This document shows positions 47,596 through 57,906 of a stretch of 64,000 nt of DNA, piece after piece. Numbering within the stretch: position 1 is the stretch's first letter; every line of letters begins with the position of its first letter. Made by a program: the position numbers and the translations under genes. The DNA comes from CAVVIH01 sp963748295 (GTDB lineage Bacteria; Acidobacteriota; Vicinamibacteria; Vicinamibacterales; 2-12-FULL-66-21): the NCBI GenBank assembly GCA_963748295.1, contig CAVVIH010000001.1, positions 522,007 to 586,006 of the forward strand. Direction: 5' to 3'. Below the pieces are notes generated by a model that worked only from the letters and a program-made list of their open reading frames with translations, was not told the origin of the DNA and ran no database searches.

Positions 47596-50500
47596 CTACC
47601 AGTTGATCCGGAACATCAGCTGGCCGAGGCGGCCGCCCGGATCGTAGGTGTTGCTCGGATCGCGATAGGCCGTGGTTACGCGGAAGATGTCCTCGTCGTC
47701 GTCAATCGTGTCCTCGAACGGGTCGAAGTTGACGTTGTCGAAAACGTTCAGCATGTCGAACCGGACTTCGAAGTTCACCGAGCCCTTGATCGGGAACCGC
47801 TTCGTCAGGCCGATGTCGAAGCGGGTGAACCACGGCGCGCGCACCATCAGATTGCGCGGCGCGCAGTCGCCGTTCCTGACCTCCAGACAGTCAGCGCTTT
47901 CGTCGGGCGCGATGTAACGGCCCGTCGGTGTGCCGAGATCCGAATAGCCCGTCGCCGAGGTGGTGCTGACGCTGAACGCGCGACGGGTGTTGAGAATCAC
48001 GTCCGCGGGCAGCATGAAGACGTCCTCCAGCCCCGTATCGGGATTGATGCGGATGTCGTACTTCAGCATGTCCGTCAGCTCGCCGACCGACATGCCGACC
48101 AGCCGCACGTTGCCGAGGTCGAGCACGCGAGCCTGGACACGGCCGACGCCGTTGAAGCTCCAGCCTCCGAGCAGGCCGTCGAGCCACGCGTTCATGTTCG
48201 TCCCATACCGCTGTCCGCGGCCGACGGGGATCGTCCAGTCCCACTGCGTCTTGAGCGCGTGGCGCACGTTGCCGGCCGGCTCCATCGTCCGCCCGAAGCT
48301 GAAGCCGTCGAAGGCCGACCCGTTTTCGATCGCGTACTGATAGTTGATGTTGGCCGACAGCCCTTTCGAGAGCCGGCGGCGTACCTCGATCTGCAGCGCG
48401 TGATAATCGCTGAAGGCGCCGCTGTCGGTGACGTTCACATCGTCGATATCCGGGTTAGGGATAAAGAAGTTCGCAGGAAGACCCGCGTTGAGCGCGTTGG
48501 TCCGCCGCGTGAGGTTGTCGTCCAGGTCCGTCGCGGAATTGGTCGGGCTCGGGTTCGTCCGCACCAGATCCTGCGTGATCCCGGTGTTGGTCCAGGTGTT
48601 CGAACCACCGGTGTAGGCGGCGGGATTGCCCGCGTCCCGGCTGCCGTTCAAGTAAGCGAGATAGATCGGCAGCGGGTTGGTGCCCGATCCCGGTCCGAAG
48701 TACGCGAATGAACCCGCGCGGTTGCCGCCGACGATGTTGTTCGCCGTCAAGTTGTTCATCGCCAGCCTGAACTCGTTCATGAACCCGTTGTTGATCAGGT
48801 TCTCGCCGCGGATCGTGTTGTAGTTCAACTCCGACCACTGGTTCCACCCGCGCGTCCCGACGTAGCGGATGTCAACTGCCATGTCCCGCGAGATGGAGCG
48901 CTGGAAGCCGACCGTCCAGGTTCCGGCCGACGCGATCTTGATGTCCGGCGCAAAGGTGGCGAGATCGTCCGCGCGATTCGGCCGTGGCGCGATCGGGAAC
49001 GTCGCTGTTGACGGGAACGTCGCGTTGAAGAGCCGTTCTTTCTGGCTGAAGAAGACCGGCCACGTTTCACCAGGTCCGACGATCCCCGTGCCCGCGTCGC
49101 GGCTGAGGCTCAGCGTGCTGCCCGGGTTGGTGCCGAACACGCCGGTGAAGATGCCCATTCCCTGGCGGTCGTAGGCGATCGAATATCCCGCGCGGATCGT
49201 CGCCTGCTCGGGATCGCCGAGCAGCGTGCGCAGCCAGCCGGTCTCGACGTTCGGCCGCCAGGCCACGCCGACGTTCGGCGCGAAGTTGTTCCAGTCGGTC
49301 TCGTAGCCCTGCGTGCCTCTCGTCAGCTGGATGAACTCCGGCGTCACGCCTCCGCTGGCGGTCGGGTTGTTGAAGTTGCAGCGGCTGTAGCGGCCGCCGT
49401 CCCCCTGGCCCGAGATGCCGCAGACGCTGGCCATCGTCGCGTTCGACATGATGTCGTTGACGGGAACGAACGGCAGCTGGGCGTCCCACCGGACTCCGCC
49501 ATTCAGCGTCAGCGAAGGCGTGACGCGCCACGAGTCCTGGATGAACCCGGAGTACATGTTGATTACGCCTTCGCGTGTTCGCGGCGCGAATGCGACGTAC
49601 TGGTTCGTGTCGGGGTCGAGCGCCGCCTGGCCGGTGACCGCGCTCACGCGTCCGGTGAGGAGCGCATAGAGCTCGCGGGCGTCGGTGAGCTGTGCCGCGG
49701 ACGCGTTCGGGAAGTTGCCGCTCGCGCCGCCGGTGAACAGGCCCGCCGCCGGATCGTTCGCCGTGTTGAACCCGAGGTTGATGCCCGGCACCATCTGCTG
49801 CGCCTTCTCCCATGCGCTGGCGCGGAGATACGAGCCGCCGAAATTCAGGCTGTGCTGCCCCTTCTGCCAGCTCACGGTGTTGTCGATGCTGATCGTCGGC
49901 GCGCTGCGCCAGCTCGGAGCATTGGTGGCGAACCAGTTCGTCAGACCGATGTTCGCGTCGAAGTCGACGGCGTAGCCGTCCTCGTCCTCGAAGGTCTGCG
50001 GCCCGTTGCTCGAGTTGTCGCCGAAGTACGAGCGCGCCGCCGAGCGCGGTGATGCCGCCGCGCAGCTCGTTGACGACGTTCGGGCCGAGCGTCGAGCGCA
50101 GGGTGATCGAGGTCAGCGGGCGCTTCGAGTGGAAGAAACGGTAGTTCGGAGCGCCCGGGAACCTGGCGTCCACGGCGTTCAGGTAGTCGGGATCGCGCTC
50201 GGCCCAGATCACCTGATACGAGCCGCTCAGCCGATGGTTGTCGGTGAGGTTGTAGTCGATGCGGATCGTCGGCTGATGCTCGAACAGCCGGCCCGGGCTC
50301 TGCCACACGTAGCTGTTGAGCAGCGGATCGCTGGTCGCGGTGACGGCGCCGCTCGTGCCCGTCGAGGCCTGGATGGCGGTGAGCAGCGAGCGCACGGTCG
50401 GATCGACCGTCGCCACCTGGCCGTTGGCGGCCGCGAGCGAGAGCACGTTGACCTCGCGCACCTGGCCGCCCTGGTTGTAGCGGAACCAGCCGTCGAGCGC

Positions 50501-51475
50501 CCGTGGCTGGAGGACGGTCCGCGTGCGCGTGAAGCTGTTCGGGAACCGGAGCTGCTCGTAATGGGCGAAGAAGAACGCCCGGTCGCGGCCGTCGAACAGG
50601 CCCGGGATCACGATCGGGCCGCCAATGCGGCCGCCGTACTGATTGAGCTTGACGTCGTTCTTCTCGAGATTGTCCCGCTCGTTGAACCAGTAGTTGCTGT
50701 TCATCGAGGGATGCCGCCAGTACTCGTAGGCGCTGCCGCTGAAACGGTTGGTGCCGGAGCGCGTCGCGAAGTTGATTGTCACGGCGCCGCTGCCGCCGAC
50801 GGTCGACGGCGCCGCGGCGGTCGTCACCGTTACCGCCTCGATGGCGTCCTGTCGCGGCGTCACCGACGCGAAGAACGAGTCGGACGAGCGCAGGAAGTTG
50901 TCGTTGTTGCTCACGCCGTCGAGCGTGATGCTGACGAACGACTCCGGCAGGCCGTTGATGCGCGACTCGCGGTTGGTGGTCGCCGTGTTCACGCCCGGCA
51001 GGAACGTCACCGCGTTCAGCGCGTTGCGTGTCGGCGTCGGCATGCGATTGAGCTGCTCGGCGTTCAGCGTCGACGACACCGTCGGCGTCTGCGTGTTGAT
51101 CAGCTCGGAGCTGCTGGTGACGGTGACGGTTTCTTCGAGCTGGCCGACTTCGAGGACCGTCTTGACGTTGGTCGTCGTGCCCGGCGCGATCTTGACGTCG
51201 TTGGTGACCGCCGTCTTGAAGCCGGTCAGCGACGCGGTGACGGTATAGACCCCGGCGCTGATCGAGGGCACCGAGAAGACGCCCTCGGTGTTCGTCACGG
51301 CGTCGATGGTGGTGCCGGTGGCGTTGTTCTTGACGACCACCGTGACGCCCGGCAGCACGCCGCCGCCCGCGTCCGTCACCACGCCTGACAGGTTGGATGT
51401 TTGCGCCAGAAGCGGCGCGGTAGCGAGGGCCGCGATCGCCATGGCGGCGATCAGGCCGACTACACGTTTCCTCAT
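47596..51475 (-). CDS. TonB-dependent receptor, OAR-like, copy B (one frameshift)
   Basis: About 1,290 residues ending in Trp ('GQLMFRINW'). ATG 51,475 is preceded by GGAGGAGGAGAC and gives the signal peptide 'MRKRVVGLIAAMAIAALATA'. Domains: carboxypeptidase-regulatory-like ('NLSGVVTDAGGGVLPGVTVV'), plug ('NALNAVTFLPGVNTATTN'), barrel ('FSGSAYEYWRHPSMNSNYWF'). One break near 50,035 separates 'RGGITALGGA' from 'SYFGDNSSNGPQTFEDEDGY'. It is strongly similar along its whole length to copy A, including 'WLRTLLGDPEQAT' and 'GIVGPGETWPVF'. The substrate is unknown. Confidence 0.9.
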
Positions 51476-51660
51476 GTCTCCTCCTCCCAGAGACGACGTA
51501 TGTACCCGTTGGTCGTATTTTCGCCCCACGAGCCGTGACCGGCGGCGGGACGAAATTGGCGGAAAGTTAGCGCCAGGAGGGCATGCTGTCAACCGGTAAA
51601 AGTCGAATTAACGGAAGGGCTTACGATGTGCGGAAGGCGCACATGGCTATACGCTAAATC

Positions 51661-51743
51661 CCAACTCCCAAAAAGGCCAACTCCCAAAAAAGAAGGCCCA
51701 ACCCCAACCTTGGGAGTTGGGAGTTGGGCCTCTTTTGGGAGTT
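51661..51743. terminator. Hairpin built from opposing ccaactc/gagttgg heptamers
   Basis: Left arm units aactccc at 51,663 and 51,679 pair with gggagtt units ending at 51,743; the best stem is about 51,679-51,708 with 51,713-51,743, containing ggccca/tgggcc. It starts 15 nt after the stop of the receptor gene read on the minus strand. The rest of the 282-bp gap (51,476-51,660) shows no clear signal. Confidence 0.72.
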
Positions 51744-51757
51744 AGCCCGTGAGGGCG

Positions 51758-54700
51758 CTACCAGCTGAACCGGGTCACGATTTGTCCGAGCCGGCCGCCC
51801 GGATCGAACGTCGTGTTGATGTCGGTGTACCCGCTCGTCACCTGGAAGATGGTGTCGCCGCCGCCAGGGTTGAACGCCGGGTTGAAGTTCGTGTTGTTGA
51901 ACGCGTTCAGCATCTCGAAATCGAGGTCGAACGTCGCCCGTCCGCCGAGCGGGAAGCGCTTCTTGAACTTCAGGTCCCACCGCGAGAACCACGGTCCGCG
52001 CACCCAGATCTGCTCGGACGTGTTGCAGTCGAACGTGAAGAGGAAGATGCACCCGGGCTGAGCTGGCCGGCGCGATGTAGCGGCCGGTCGGCTCCGCGCC
52101 GGCCGGATAGCCGGTCGGCGAGGTCGGGTCGCTGTTGAACGCCCGCCGCGTGTTCTCGATGATGTCCTGCGGCAGGTTGAAGAAGGTGCTCACGCTGCCG
52201 TGTAGTGCTCTGAACCTCGTAAATCTCGAACGCGTCGCGAGCTCGTCTTCCGACATGCCGACGATGCGGGCGGCGGTGACGCCGAAGTCACGCACCTGCA
52301 CGCGGCCGGTGCCCGAGAACTCCCAGTTGCCGATGATGCCGTTCAGGATCGGATTCATGTCGGTCCCGAACCGCTTGCCGCGGCCCACGGGAATTTCGTA
52401 CAGCCAGTTGAACTTGAAGGCATGCGGCAGGTTGTCGGTCTTCAGGTAGATCCGATCCCGGTGCAGGTCTTCGAGCGACGAGCCCCACCGCTGGGCGTAG
52501 GTGTAGTTGCCCTGGATGGTGAAGCCCTTGGACAGGCGGCGCCGCACGTCGATCTGCAGCGAGTGATAGCGGCTGCCCGCTTCCGCCCGCGTGACGTTCA
52601 CGTCGTCCACCGCCGGGTTCAGCACGAAGTAGTTGGCCGGGATGCCCGGCGGTCGTCGCATTCGTCCGGCGCGCCCTGGTTGTTCCACAGATCGTTGGCA
52701 GCATCGAACGGGTCGGGCTCGAACTGTGACAGATGGCCCGGTCCAGTCACTGCTCGTGAAGTTCCCCGACGTGTAGTTCGCCGCGTTGCTCGCCTGCGAC
52801 GGGTTGATGCCGCTGAAGAACGCCAGGTAGGTCGGCAGCGGCGAGGTGCCGGTGCCCGGACCGCGGTAGGCGAACGAGCACGGGTTGGCTGAGCCGCCGC
52901 AGCCCTGCGAGATGTGCGAGCGCAGGTTGTTCTGTGCCGCGACGAACTCGTTCAGGAACCCGTTCTCGAAGATGTTCAGGTCGTTCCAGTTCTCCGTCGT
53001 CCACGCCTTGACGTTGCGGTTGCCGACGTAGCGGATTTCGACCGCGGTGTCGCGTCCGAGCGCGCGCTGGAAGCCGACCATCCAGGATTGCGTGTACGGC
53101 GTCTGGATGCTCGGGTCGAACAGGTTGAGGTCGTTGCCCGCGCCGATCGACGCGAAGATCGGGTACTCGACGTGCGACGCGAACGGCGGAGGACCCAGCC
53201 GGCTGGTTTCGCGATACAGCAACGGCCACGACTCGCCGGCCGGGACGATCGGGAAGCCAGTGCCGTTGTTGCGGGTCGCCGCTGTCGGTGCCGCCGACGT
53301 TGCCGCCGTAGAGGCCGGTGAAGCGATCCATGCGCTCGCGGTTGAACGCGACCGAGTAGCCGCCGCGGACGGTCGCCTGCTCGGGATCGCCGAGGATTCT
53401 GCGCAGCACGCCGTCTCGACGTTGGGACGCCATGCGACGCCGACGTTCGGCGCGAAGTTGTTGTAGTCGGTGTCGAAGCCGGGGCTGCCCGGATCGTACT
53501 TGACATACTTCGGCTGCACGCCGTTCGCCGGCAGGTTGCCCGGCTGGAAGAGGTTGCAGAACCGGCCGCCAACTCCGGCGCCCTGGCCCGAGACGCCGCA
53601 GGAGTCTTCAACCGTGACGTTCGACCAGGTGTTGGAAAGCGGCGTGAACGGTAGCTGAAGTTCCCACCTCACGCCGTAATTGAGTGTCAACGCCGGTGTC
53701 ACGCGCCACGAGTCCTGGATGAACGAGCCGAACTCGCGCATGCGCGAGCGGGAGTTCAGGTTGCCCAGGTAGACGTACTCCAGGTCCTCGTTCAGGCGCG
53801 CGGTGCCGCCGATCTGGATGACGCGGCCCGTGATCAACGAATAGAGGTGGCGCGCCATCGACAGCTGGTTCGCCGATGCGCTCGGGAAGTTCGTGGTGCT
53901 GAACATCGTCCGCGCCGGATCGTTCGTGGTGTCGAGACCGAACGCAATCGAGGGGACCAGGTTGGAGCTGTTCTGATCGTGCGTGATCTGCGCGAACGTC
54001 GCGCCGATCGAGAGGCTGTGCGTCCCCTTGATCCAGCTCAACGTGTTGTCGATGTTCCAGTTGTCGGTGTTGCGCGGCTGCGGGTTCGTCGCCGGGCTGA
54101 TGCCCGACAGGCCGCTGAAATCCGTGTTGTTCGGGCCGCCGGACAGTCCGAGCGAGAAGCCGCCCTGATCGTCGAACATGTCCTTCGTCACGTTGCCGAA
54201 GAAGTCGACCGGCGACCATTGCCAGCCGCCCTTGACCTCGTTGACGAGGTTCGCGCCGAGCGTCGAACGCAGGCTGACGGAGCCCGTCGTGCGGTACGAC
54301 GACTGGATGCCGTAGTTCGTCATCCCGGGGAACTGGATGTCCGCGTTGTTCAGAATGTCCGGATCGCTGTTGAAGCGCTGCCAGTAATACGTGCCGGTCA
54401 GGCGGTGCGCATCCGTCAGGTTGAAGTCGACGCGGCTCGTCGGCGCGTACTCGTTGCGCGTGCCGGGGCTCTGCCACACGTACCTCTGTGTATTGACGGC
54501 GTTCGCCGGTGTCGACAGCGTGCCGGTCGTGCCGGTTGACGCGCGGATCGACGACAGCACCGAGGCGACGATCGGATCGGGACTGGCCAACTGACCGTTC
54601 TGCGCCGCAAGAGCGAGCAGGTTGATCGACCGCGTCACGCCGCCGGATACGTAGGTGTAGATGCCAGCCTGCGCCTGCGGGTTGAGGATCGTGCGCGTGC

Positions 54701-55652
54701 GCGTCGCCTCGGTCGGCTGGTGGAAGTGCTCCATGTTGAAGAAGAAGAACGCCTTGTTCCGGCCGTCGAAGAGGCCCGGAATGACGATCGGGCCGCCGAC
54801 GCGGCCGCCGTACTGATGAACGATGACCTCGTTGCGATCGAGGCCGTTCACGTCATTGAAGAAGTAGTTGGTGTTCAGCTGCGGGTGCCGGAAGTACCAG
54901 TAGAGGCTGGTGTCGAACCGGTTCGATCCCGAGCGCGTGACGAACGCGATGTTGACCGCGCCCGAGCCTGCGTTGTTCGCACCCGGCGTCGCGCCGGTCA
55001 GCGTGATTTCCTCGACGGCGTCCGTCCGCGGCGTCACCAGCGAGAAGAAGCCGTCGCCCGACTGGAAGTTGTTGCTGTTGCTGATGCCGTCGATCGTGAT
55101 GTTGATCGTGTTCTGCGGCAGACCCATGATCGTGGATCCGCGCGGGCCGCCGAGGGTCTCGACGCCGGGCAGGAACACGGTGAAGTAGAGCGCGTTCCTC
55201 GACACCAGCGGCAGGTTGTTGATCTGCTCGGTCGTGATCGTGGACGTCACGGTGGACGACTGCGTCTGCACGAGCTCGGTTGCGGCCTTCACTTCGACCG
55301 TTTCGGTGAGCGCGCCGACCTCGAGCGACACTTTGATTTCGCCCGGCCGCGACGCCAGCAACCGGACTTCGTTGACGACCGCCGTCTTGAAGCCGTTGAG
55401 CGAGACGGTCACTGTATACGTCCCTGGATCCAGGCTGGGTACAGTGAAAGCACCGGAGCTGTTGGTGACCGCTTCGTAGGTCGTCGCGTTGGCGTTGTTC
55501 TTGACGACGACGTTGGCACCGGGCAGCACGCCGCCGCCGGTGTCGACCACGAGGCCTGTGATTGAGGTGGACGAGGACTGGGCCAATGCGAGCGTGCTCG
55601 TCAGGAAGACGAGCAGAATCGCAAGCCCCGAGCGAATCAGACTGCGCGCCAT
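51758..55652 (-). CDS. TonB-dependent receptor, OAR-like, copy C (several frameshifts)
   Basis: About 1,295 residues ending in Trp ('IVTRFSW'). The signal peptide is 'MARSLIRSGLAILLVFLTST', then the regulatory domain ('ITGLVVDTGGGVLPGANVVV'), the plug ('NLPLVSRNALYFTVFLPGVE') and the barrel ('YGGRVGGPIVIPGLFDGRNK'). The frame is broken near 53,405 and 53,290 (a shift and its return), near 52,725 and 52,645, as a compensated pair near 52,230, and finally near 52,060. The right C-terminus is 'QIWVRGPWFSRWDLKFKKRF' and on. It groups with copy D rather than with copies A and B. It is divergent from the intact VWFA-type gene. Confidence 0.87.
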
Positions 55653-55841
55653 AGAGGGCTCCTCCCGTCGTGACTGTTCACGACCTACCCTGGTTTGACT
55701 GCCTGATGACGGGTTGCCGAGGCCTGTTTGAGCCCGTTCGGTGTGAATCGACGGTGAACGGGGGCAGATTGCACGAAAACTGCCGCAGGCTCAGGTGCGC
55801 GATACTCTACGCTCGGGGTTCTACTAGCGTCAATAGGATTT

Positions 55842-55859
55842 ATACGGTCTACTCCGTAT
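55842..55859. promoter_or_regulatory. Inverted repeat atacgg-tctact-ccgtat in a divergent promoter region
   Basis: 6-bp arms with a 6-bp centre, about 190 bp from the receptor start and 75 bp from the VWFA-type start. The AT-rich stretch taggatttatacgg just before it could hold a -10 box. Its role as operator is inferred. Confidence 0.42.
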
Positions 55860-55872
55860 GGGTATGGCTTCC

Positions 55873-55907
55873 GCAAGTCGCAAATCCCAAATCACAAATC
55901 CCAAATC
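55873..55907. repeat. Heptamer array (g/c)caaatc, 5 units
   Basis: The units gcaagtc, gcaaatc, ccaaatc, acaaatc, ccaaatc lie in exact 7-bp steps 27 bp before the VWFA-type ATG. No Shine-Dalgarno is evident between the array and the start. Confidence 0.82.
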
Positions 55908-55933
55908 CCACGTAGTGGCGTATCCTTCGTGGC

Positions 55934-57745
55934 ATGTCGCCGTTGACCCTCGCGGCACGGATTTCTGTAATCGCTTACACCGTCGCGGCTTGCGCCGCTG
56001 TGGCTGTGCTGGCGAGCCCGCAGGCGCCCCCCGCGTCGCGTCCTCTGGAGCCCTTCAGTTTCGAGTTCCTTGCCCTCGCCGCCGACGGATCGCCGATTCA
56101 GGACCTCACGCCCGATCAAGTGCAGTTGAAGCTCGATGGAAAGGCGCGCACGCTGCGCGCGCTCGAGTGGGTGCCGATCTTCGACCCACGGGCGCCCGAC
56201 GGGAAGCGCCTGTTGCCGATGCCGCCGCCGTTCGCGACCAACACCGCGCACGACGGGACGCGCACCGTGCTGTTCGTCGTGGACGATTCGTCGTTCCGTC
56301 CGGGACGCGAGCGGGCGATTCGTGAAGTGGTGCACAGATTTCTCGCGACGCTCGCGCCGCGCGACAAGGTCACGCTCGCCACCATTCCGTACGGCGGTCT
56401 GAAGATGGATTTCACCTCCGAGCACGAGCGCATCGACGTCGAGCTGTCGAAGCTGGTGGGCCAGGCGCCGCAGACCGAGACCGGATCGGAGCTGGCCTGC
56501 CGCACGCGGCGCTCGCTCGAATCGCTCACGGGCCTCCTCGAGAGCATGCGCGGCGGGGAAGGGCCGACCACGGTGCTGTTCTTCTCGTCGCGGCTCGCCG
56601 GCCCGCGGCGTGATGCGGTGCTCAGCCGCGCGCCAGGCAGCTGTGAAATGACCGTCGATCACTTCAAGCGCGTCGGCGACGCGGCGAGCGCGGTGCGCGC
56701 GCTGTTCTACATCATCCAGCCAGACGACACGATGCTGCACGGCGGATCGAATCAGACCGAAGGACTGTTCGGCGGCGGGTTCATCGGATCCGACAACCCG
56801 CTCGAAGGGCTCGAGCACCTCTCGGGGGTGACCGGCGGCAGGCGCCTGCAGCTGCAGACGCCCGAAGATGTGTCGCTCGCACGGGTGTCACGCGAGACCG
56901 AGGGCTACTACATCATCCGCTTCGAAGCCGATCCGTCGGATCGCGAGGGCCTGCGGCGCGAGGTCGCGCTGCGCGTCACGCGGCCGGGCGCGACGCTGCG
57001 GGTGCGCCCGCAGTTCACGGTGCCGCGGCCCGAACCGCCGAACGCGCCGCCGACGCCGTTGTCGATGCTGCGCTCCGGCCGCGTGTTCCGCGGACTGCCG
57101 CTGCGCATGGCGGCCTACGTCTCGCGCAACGCCGGCGACGACAAGCTGAAGGTCGTGACGATCGTCGAGCCGCTCGACCCGTCCGCCAGCATCGCCTCGA
57201 TGGCGGCGGCGCTGTTTGATTCAGACGAACGGGCGATCGCGCAGTGGAACGCCACCGACACCGACGTGCGTCCGCTGGTCGGCGCGCTGGCGGCGCCGGA
57301 GGGCGCCTACCGGCTGCGCGTCGCGGCAACGGATATCACCGGACGCGCCGGCACCGCGGACACCGAAATCCGCGCCGAGCTCGCGCCCGCCGGCGTGCTG
57401 TCGCTGAGCGGCGTCGTGCTGGGCGTCTCGAAGAACGGTGGATTCTCGCCGCGCATGGACTTCACGCGCGAGCCCTCGGTGCTCGCGTCAGTCGAGGTCT
57501 ACGGCCAGCCGGGCGGCGAGCCGATGTGGGTCAGCTTCGAGCTGGCGACGACGGTCAACGGTCCCGCGCTGGTGACGACACCCGCCGTGATCGAAGCCAC
57601 TCGCGCCCGCGATCGCTTCGTCGCGACCGGCGCGGTGCCGATCGACACGCTGCCGCCGGGGGATTACGTCGTCCGGGCGGTTGGCGGGCTAAAGGGGCAG
57701 CCCACCGGCAGGGTGCTTCGGACCCTGCGGAAGCTGCCCAAATGA
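55934..57745 (+). CDS. VWFA-related (acidobacterial) domain protein, copy 2 (intact)
   Basis: A 603-residue secreted protein with a signal peptide ('IAYTVAACAAVAVLASPQA'). An Ig-like lead-in ('FEFLALAADGSPIQDLTPDQ') precedes a von Willebrand A-like domain from about residue 108 ('TVLFVVDDSSFRPGRERAIR', 'LAPRDKVTLATIPYGG', 'TTVLFFSSRLAGPRRDAV', 'LFYIIQPDDTMLHGG', 'GLEHLSGVTGGRRLQLQ', 'ETEGYYIIRFEAD'). The second half has beta-sandwich modules ending 'GQPTGRVLRTLRKLPK'. The metal site is degenerate (VDDSSF). It is transcribed towards a TonB receptor gene, as is copy 1. Its function is unknown; surface binding is plausible. Confidence 0.88.
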   Translation: MSPLTLAARISVIAYTVAACAAVAVLASPQAPPASRPLEPFSFEFLALAADGSPIQDLTPDQVQLKLDGKARTLRALEWVPIFDPRAPDGKRLLPMPPPFATNTAHDGTRTVLFVVDDSSFRPGRERAIREVVHRFLATLAPRDKVTLATIPYGGLKMDFTSEHERIDVELSKLVGQAPQTETGSELACRTRRSLESLTGLLESMRGGEGPTTVLFFSSRLAGPRRDAVLSRAPGSCEMTVDHFKRVGDAASAVRALFYIIQPDDTMLHGGSNQTEGLFGGGFIGSDNPLEGLEHLSGVTGGRRLQLQTPEDVSLARVSRETEGYYIIRFEADPSDREGLRREVALRVTRPGATLRVRPQFTVPRPEPPNAPPTPLSMLRSGRVFRGLPLRMAAYVSRNAGDDKLKVVTIVEPLDPSASIASMAAALFDSDERAIAQWNATDTDVRPLVGALAAPEGAYRLRVAATDITGRAGTADTEIRAELAPAGVLSLSGVVLGVSKNGGFSPRMDFTREPSVLASVEVYGQPGGEPMWVSFELATTVNGPALVTTPAVIEATRARDRFVATGAVPIDTLPPGDYVVRAVGGLKGQPTGRVLRTLRKLPK

Positions 57746-57896
57746 AACTCCCAACTCCCAAAAATACCAACTCCCAAACAACCCAACTCCCAACTCCCAA
57801 CGCCCAAAAATACCAACTCCCAAACAGAACTCCCAAACAACCCCAACTCCCAAGAGAAAGAATTTGGGAGTTGGGAGTTGGCCTTTTTGGGAGTTG
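57746..57896. repeat. Opposed heptamer arrays (ccaactc / gagttgg) with terminator hairpin
   Basis: From the VWFA stop codon to about 57,853 the sequence is made of aactccc/ccaactc units with a-rich spacers; from 57,864 the complement gggagttgg runs to 57,896. The junction forms a 12-bp perfect stem (57,842-57,853 with 57,864-57,875, loop 10 nt). It fills the gap between converging genes and probably terminates both. Confidence 0.85.
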
Positions 57897-57906
57897 ACTC
57901 AGTCCC

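Noticed and set aside
51476..51660. Small RNA or promoter structure upstream of receptor copy B
   Set aside because: Apart from the GGAGG-type ribosome-binding site no convincing -10/-35 pair or stable hairpin could be picked out by eye.
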